The notes beneath the pieces were generated by a model. The model was given only the letters and a program-made list of their open reading frames with translations, did no database searches and had not been told where the DNA came from. Position numbers and translations under genes: made by a program. 64,000 nucleotides of DNA from Shewanella sp. MTB7 (GTDB lineage Bacteria; Pseudomonadota; Gammaproteobacteria; Enterobacterales; Shewanellaceae). Position 1 is the first letter of the stretch. Each line of letters opens with the position of its first letter. Below, in pieces: positions 63,362-64,000 of the stretch. The stretch is from NCBI RefSeq assembly GCF_027571385.1, contig NZ_CP085636.1:3848001-3912000 (forward strand), written 5' to 3'.

Positions 63362-64000
63362 TCAGTAACCCTCCAATCTCACCTCAATTTGATGTCTGGC
63401 AAGTTTGACCGCTAACTCACCTGCGGCAATCGCCTCTTCAGCGCGATGAAATTCCATGGTACCGATATCTCCAACGTCTGGAATGAGACAGATATCAGGT
63501 GGATCACCCATTAACCTCGCTCGCTTATAGCGTTGCTCGAGTATGTCCATAGACTGTGACATTACAGCTAACATGCCAGGGTTTGAGCGACTGCCCATTG
63601 AAAATTTATCAGTCAAGTTAGTGACATAATCTCTACCTCGGGCGAGCAAATCCATAAACCCTGTTTCTTCATGAGCTTGGGCTTGTACTCGCTCTTCAAC
63701 CGAAGGCTTATTACAGGCCATATCGATAGGTAGAACCTGCATGCGACCTCGCCTTTGGCCATTAAGATCCACCGCTATCACCACATCGACATCCATGGCC
63801 CGACTAACAGACACTGGCACAGGATTCACCACTGCACCATCGACAAGCCAACGATCACCTAGTTTCACCGGCGGTAAAATACCAGGCATAGAGCAAGAAG
63901 CGCGAATCGCATGGCGTAGATCCCCCTCTTTAAACCAGATCTCCTGTCCAGAATAGAGATCCGTAGCCACTGCAATTAAGGGACGCTGAAGCTGCTCTAT
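63362..64000 (-). CDS. Patatin/RssA-like phospholipase (5' end beyond window)
   Basis: C-terminal 212 residues of a patatin-like protein, frame open to the window edge. RPLIAVATDLYSGQEIWFKEGDL and HAIRASCSMPGILPPVKLGDRWLVDGAVVNPVPVSV carry the second catalytic motif DGA (the Asp of the Ser-Asp dyad). The GxSxG Ser motif should lie upstream, outside the window. RssA-type proteins are cytoplasmic lipid hydrolases of uncertain substrate. Confidence 0.9.
   Translation of the reverse strand: MEQLQRPLIAVATDLYSGQEIWFKEGDLRHAIRASCSMPGILPPVKLGDRWLVDGAVVNPVPVSVSRAMDVDVVIAVDLNGQRRGRMQVLPIDMACNKPSVEERVQAQAHEETGFMDLLARGRDYVTNLTDKFSMGSRSNPGMLAVMSQSMDILEQRYKRARLMGDPPDICLIPDVGDIGTMEFHRAEEAIAAGELAVKLARHQIEVRLEGY

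Overview
The window looks like a marine, cold-water gammaproteobacterium of the Shewanella type. This rests on gene content and order (iscRSUA-hscBA-fdx-iscX next to ndk, cysE, trmJ and suhB; a YibL-like protein; nrdDG; a BtsSR-like system beside a CstA transporter) and on AT-rich intergenic DNA. The species cannot be fixed from this piece. No tRNA, rRNA, CRISPR array or insertion sequence was recognised.

Region 1 (1 to about 31.5 kb) is the right-hand part of a P2-related prophage of the HP1/K139 type; its integrase, repressor and left end lie outside the window. It starts with a tightly overlapping early operon of small genes, a DEDDh exonuclease and a P2 gpA-like HUH replication protein, then an Ogr/Delta-like late activator. 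Portal and terminase face left. Scaffold, capsid, terminase small subunit, head completion, tail completion, sheath, tube, lysis, tail chaperone, tape measure, baseplate and tail fibre genes face right. The capsid, tape-measure, DUF2590, gpJ and tail-fibre frames are all interrupted by indels, so the prophage is either decaying or this stretch carries sequence errors. A poly-A site looks like a programmed -1 frameshift signal in the tail chaperone gene.

Between the last tail gene (26.5 kb) and ndk (31.6 kb) lies an AT-rich accessory segment. It holds a repeat-rich noncoding block, a DUF2158/DUF6953-like pair, an unrecognised two-gene module (about 286 aa soluble plus 159 aa multi-spanning membrane protein, laid out like RexA/RexB), and a com-methyltransferase pair behind a strong LexA-box match. 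Two CGTGGACA repeats followed by the ndk terminator probably mark the right attachment end. The two-gene module is the best candidate for an undescribed phage-exclusion system.

Region 2 (31.5 to 64 kb) is chromosomal core: ndk; the isc operon with two IscR-like boxes; cysE; trmJ; suhB; a PsiE-like protein; a PilZ/ParA/small-protein cluster; BtsS/BtsR-like regulators and a CstA-family transporter with two BtsR-like repeats between; yaeQ; a siroheme synthase domain protein and sulfurtransferase-like genes; a secreted subtilase; a VF530-like protein; a lone malate-synthase-G-like domain protein divergent from a RamB/ScfR-type regulator; an outer-membrane barrel; ribA; yibL; nrdG/nrdD with NrdR and FNR-like boxes and a structured nrdD-nrdG spacer; a frameshifted response regulator; and the 3' part of a patatin/RssA-like gene at the right edge.
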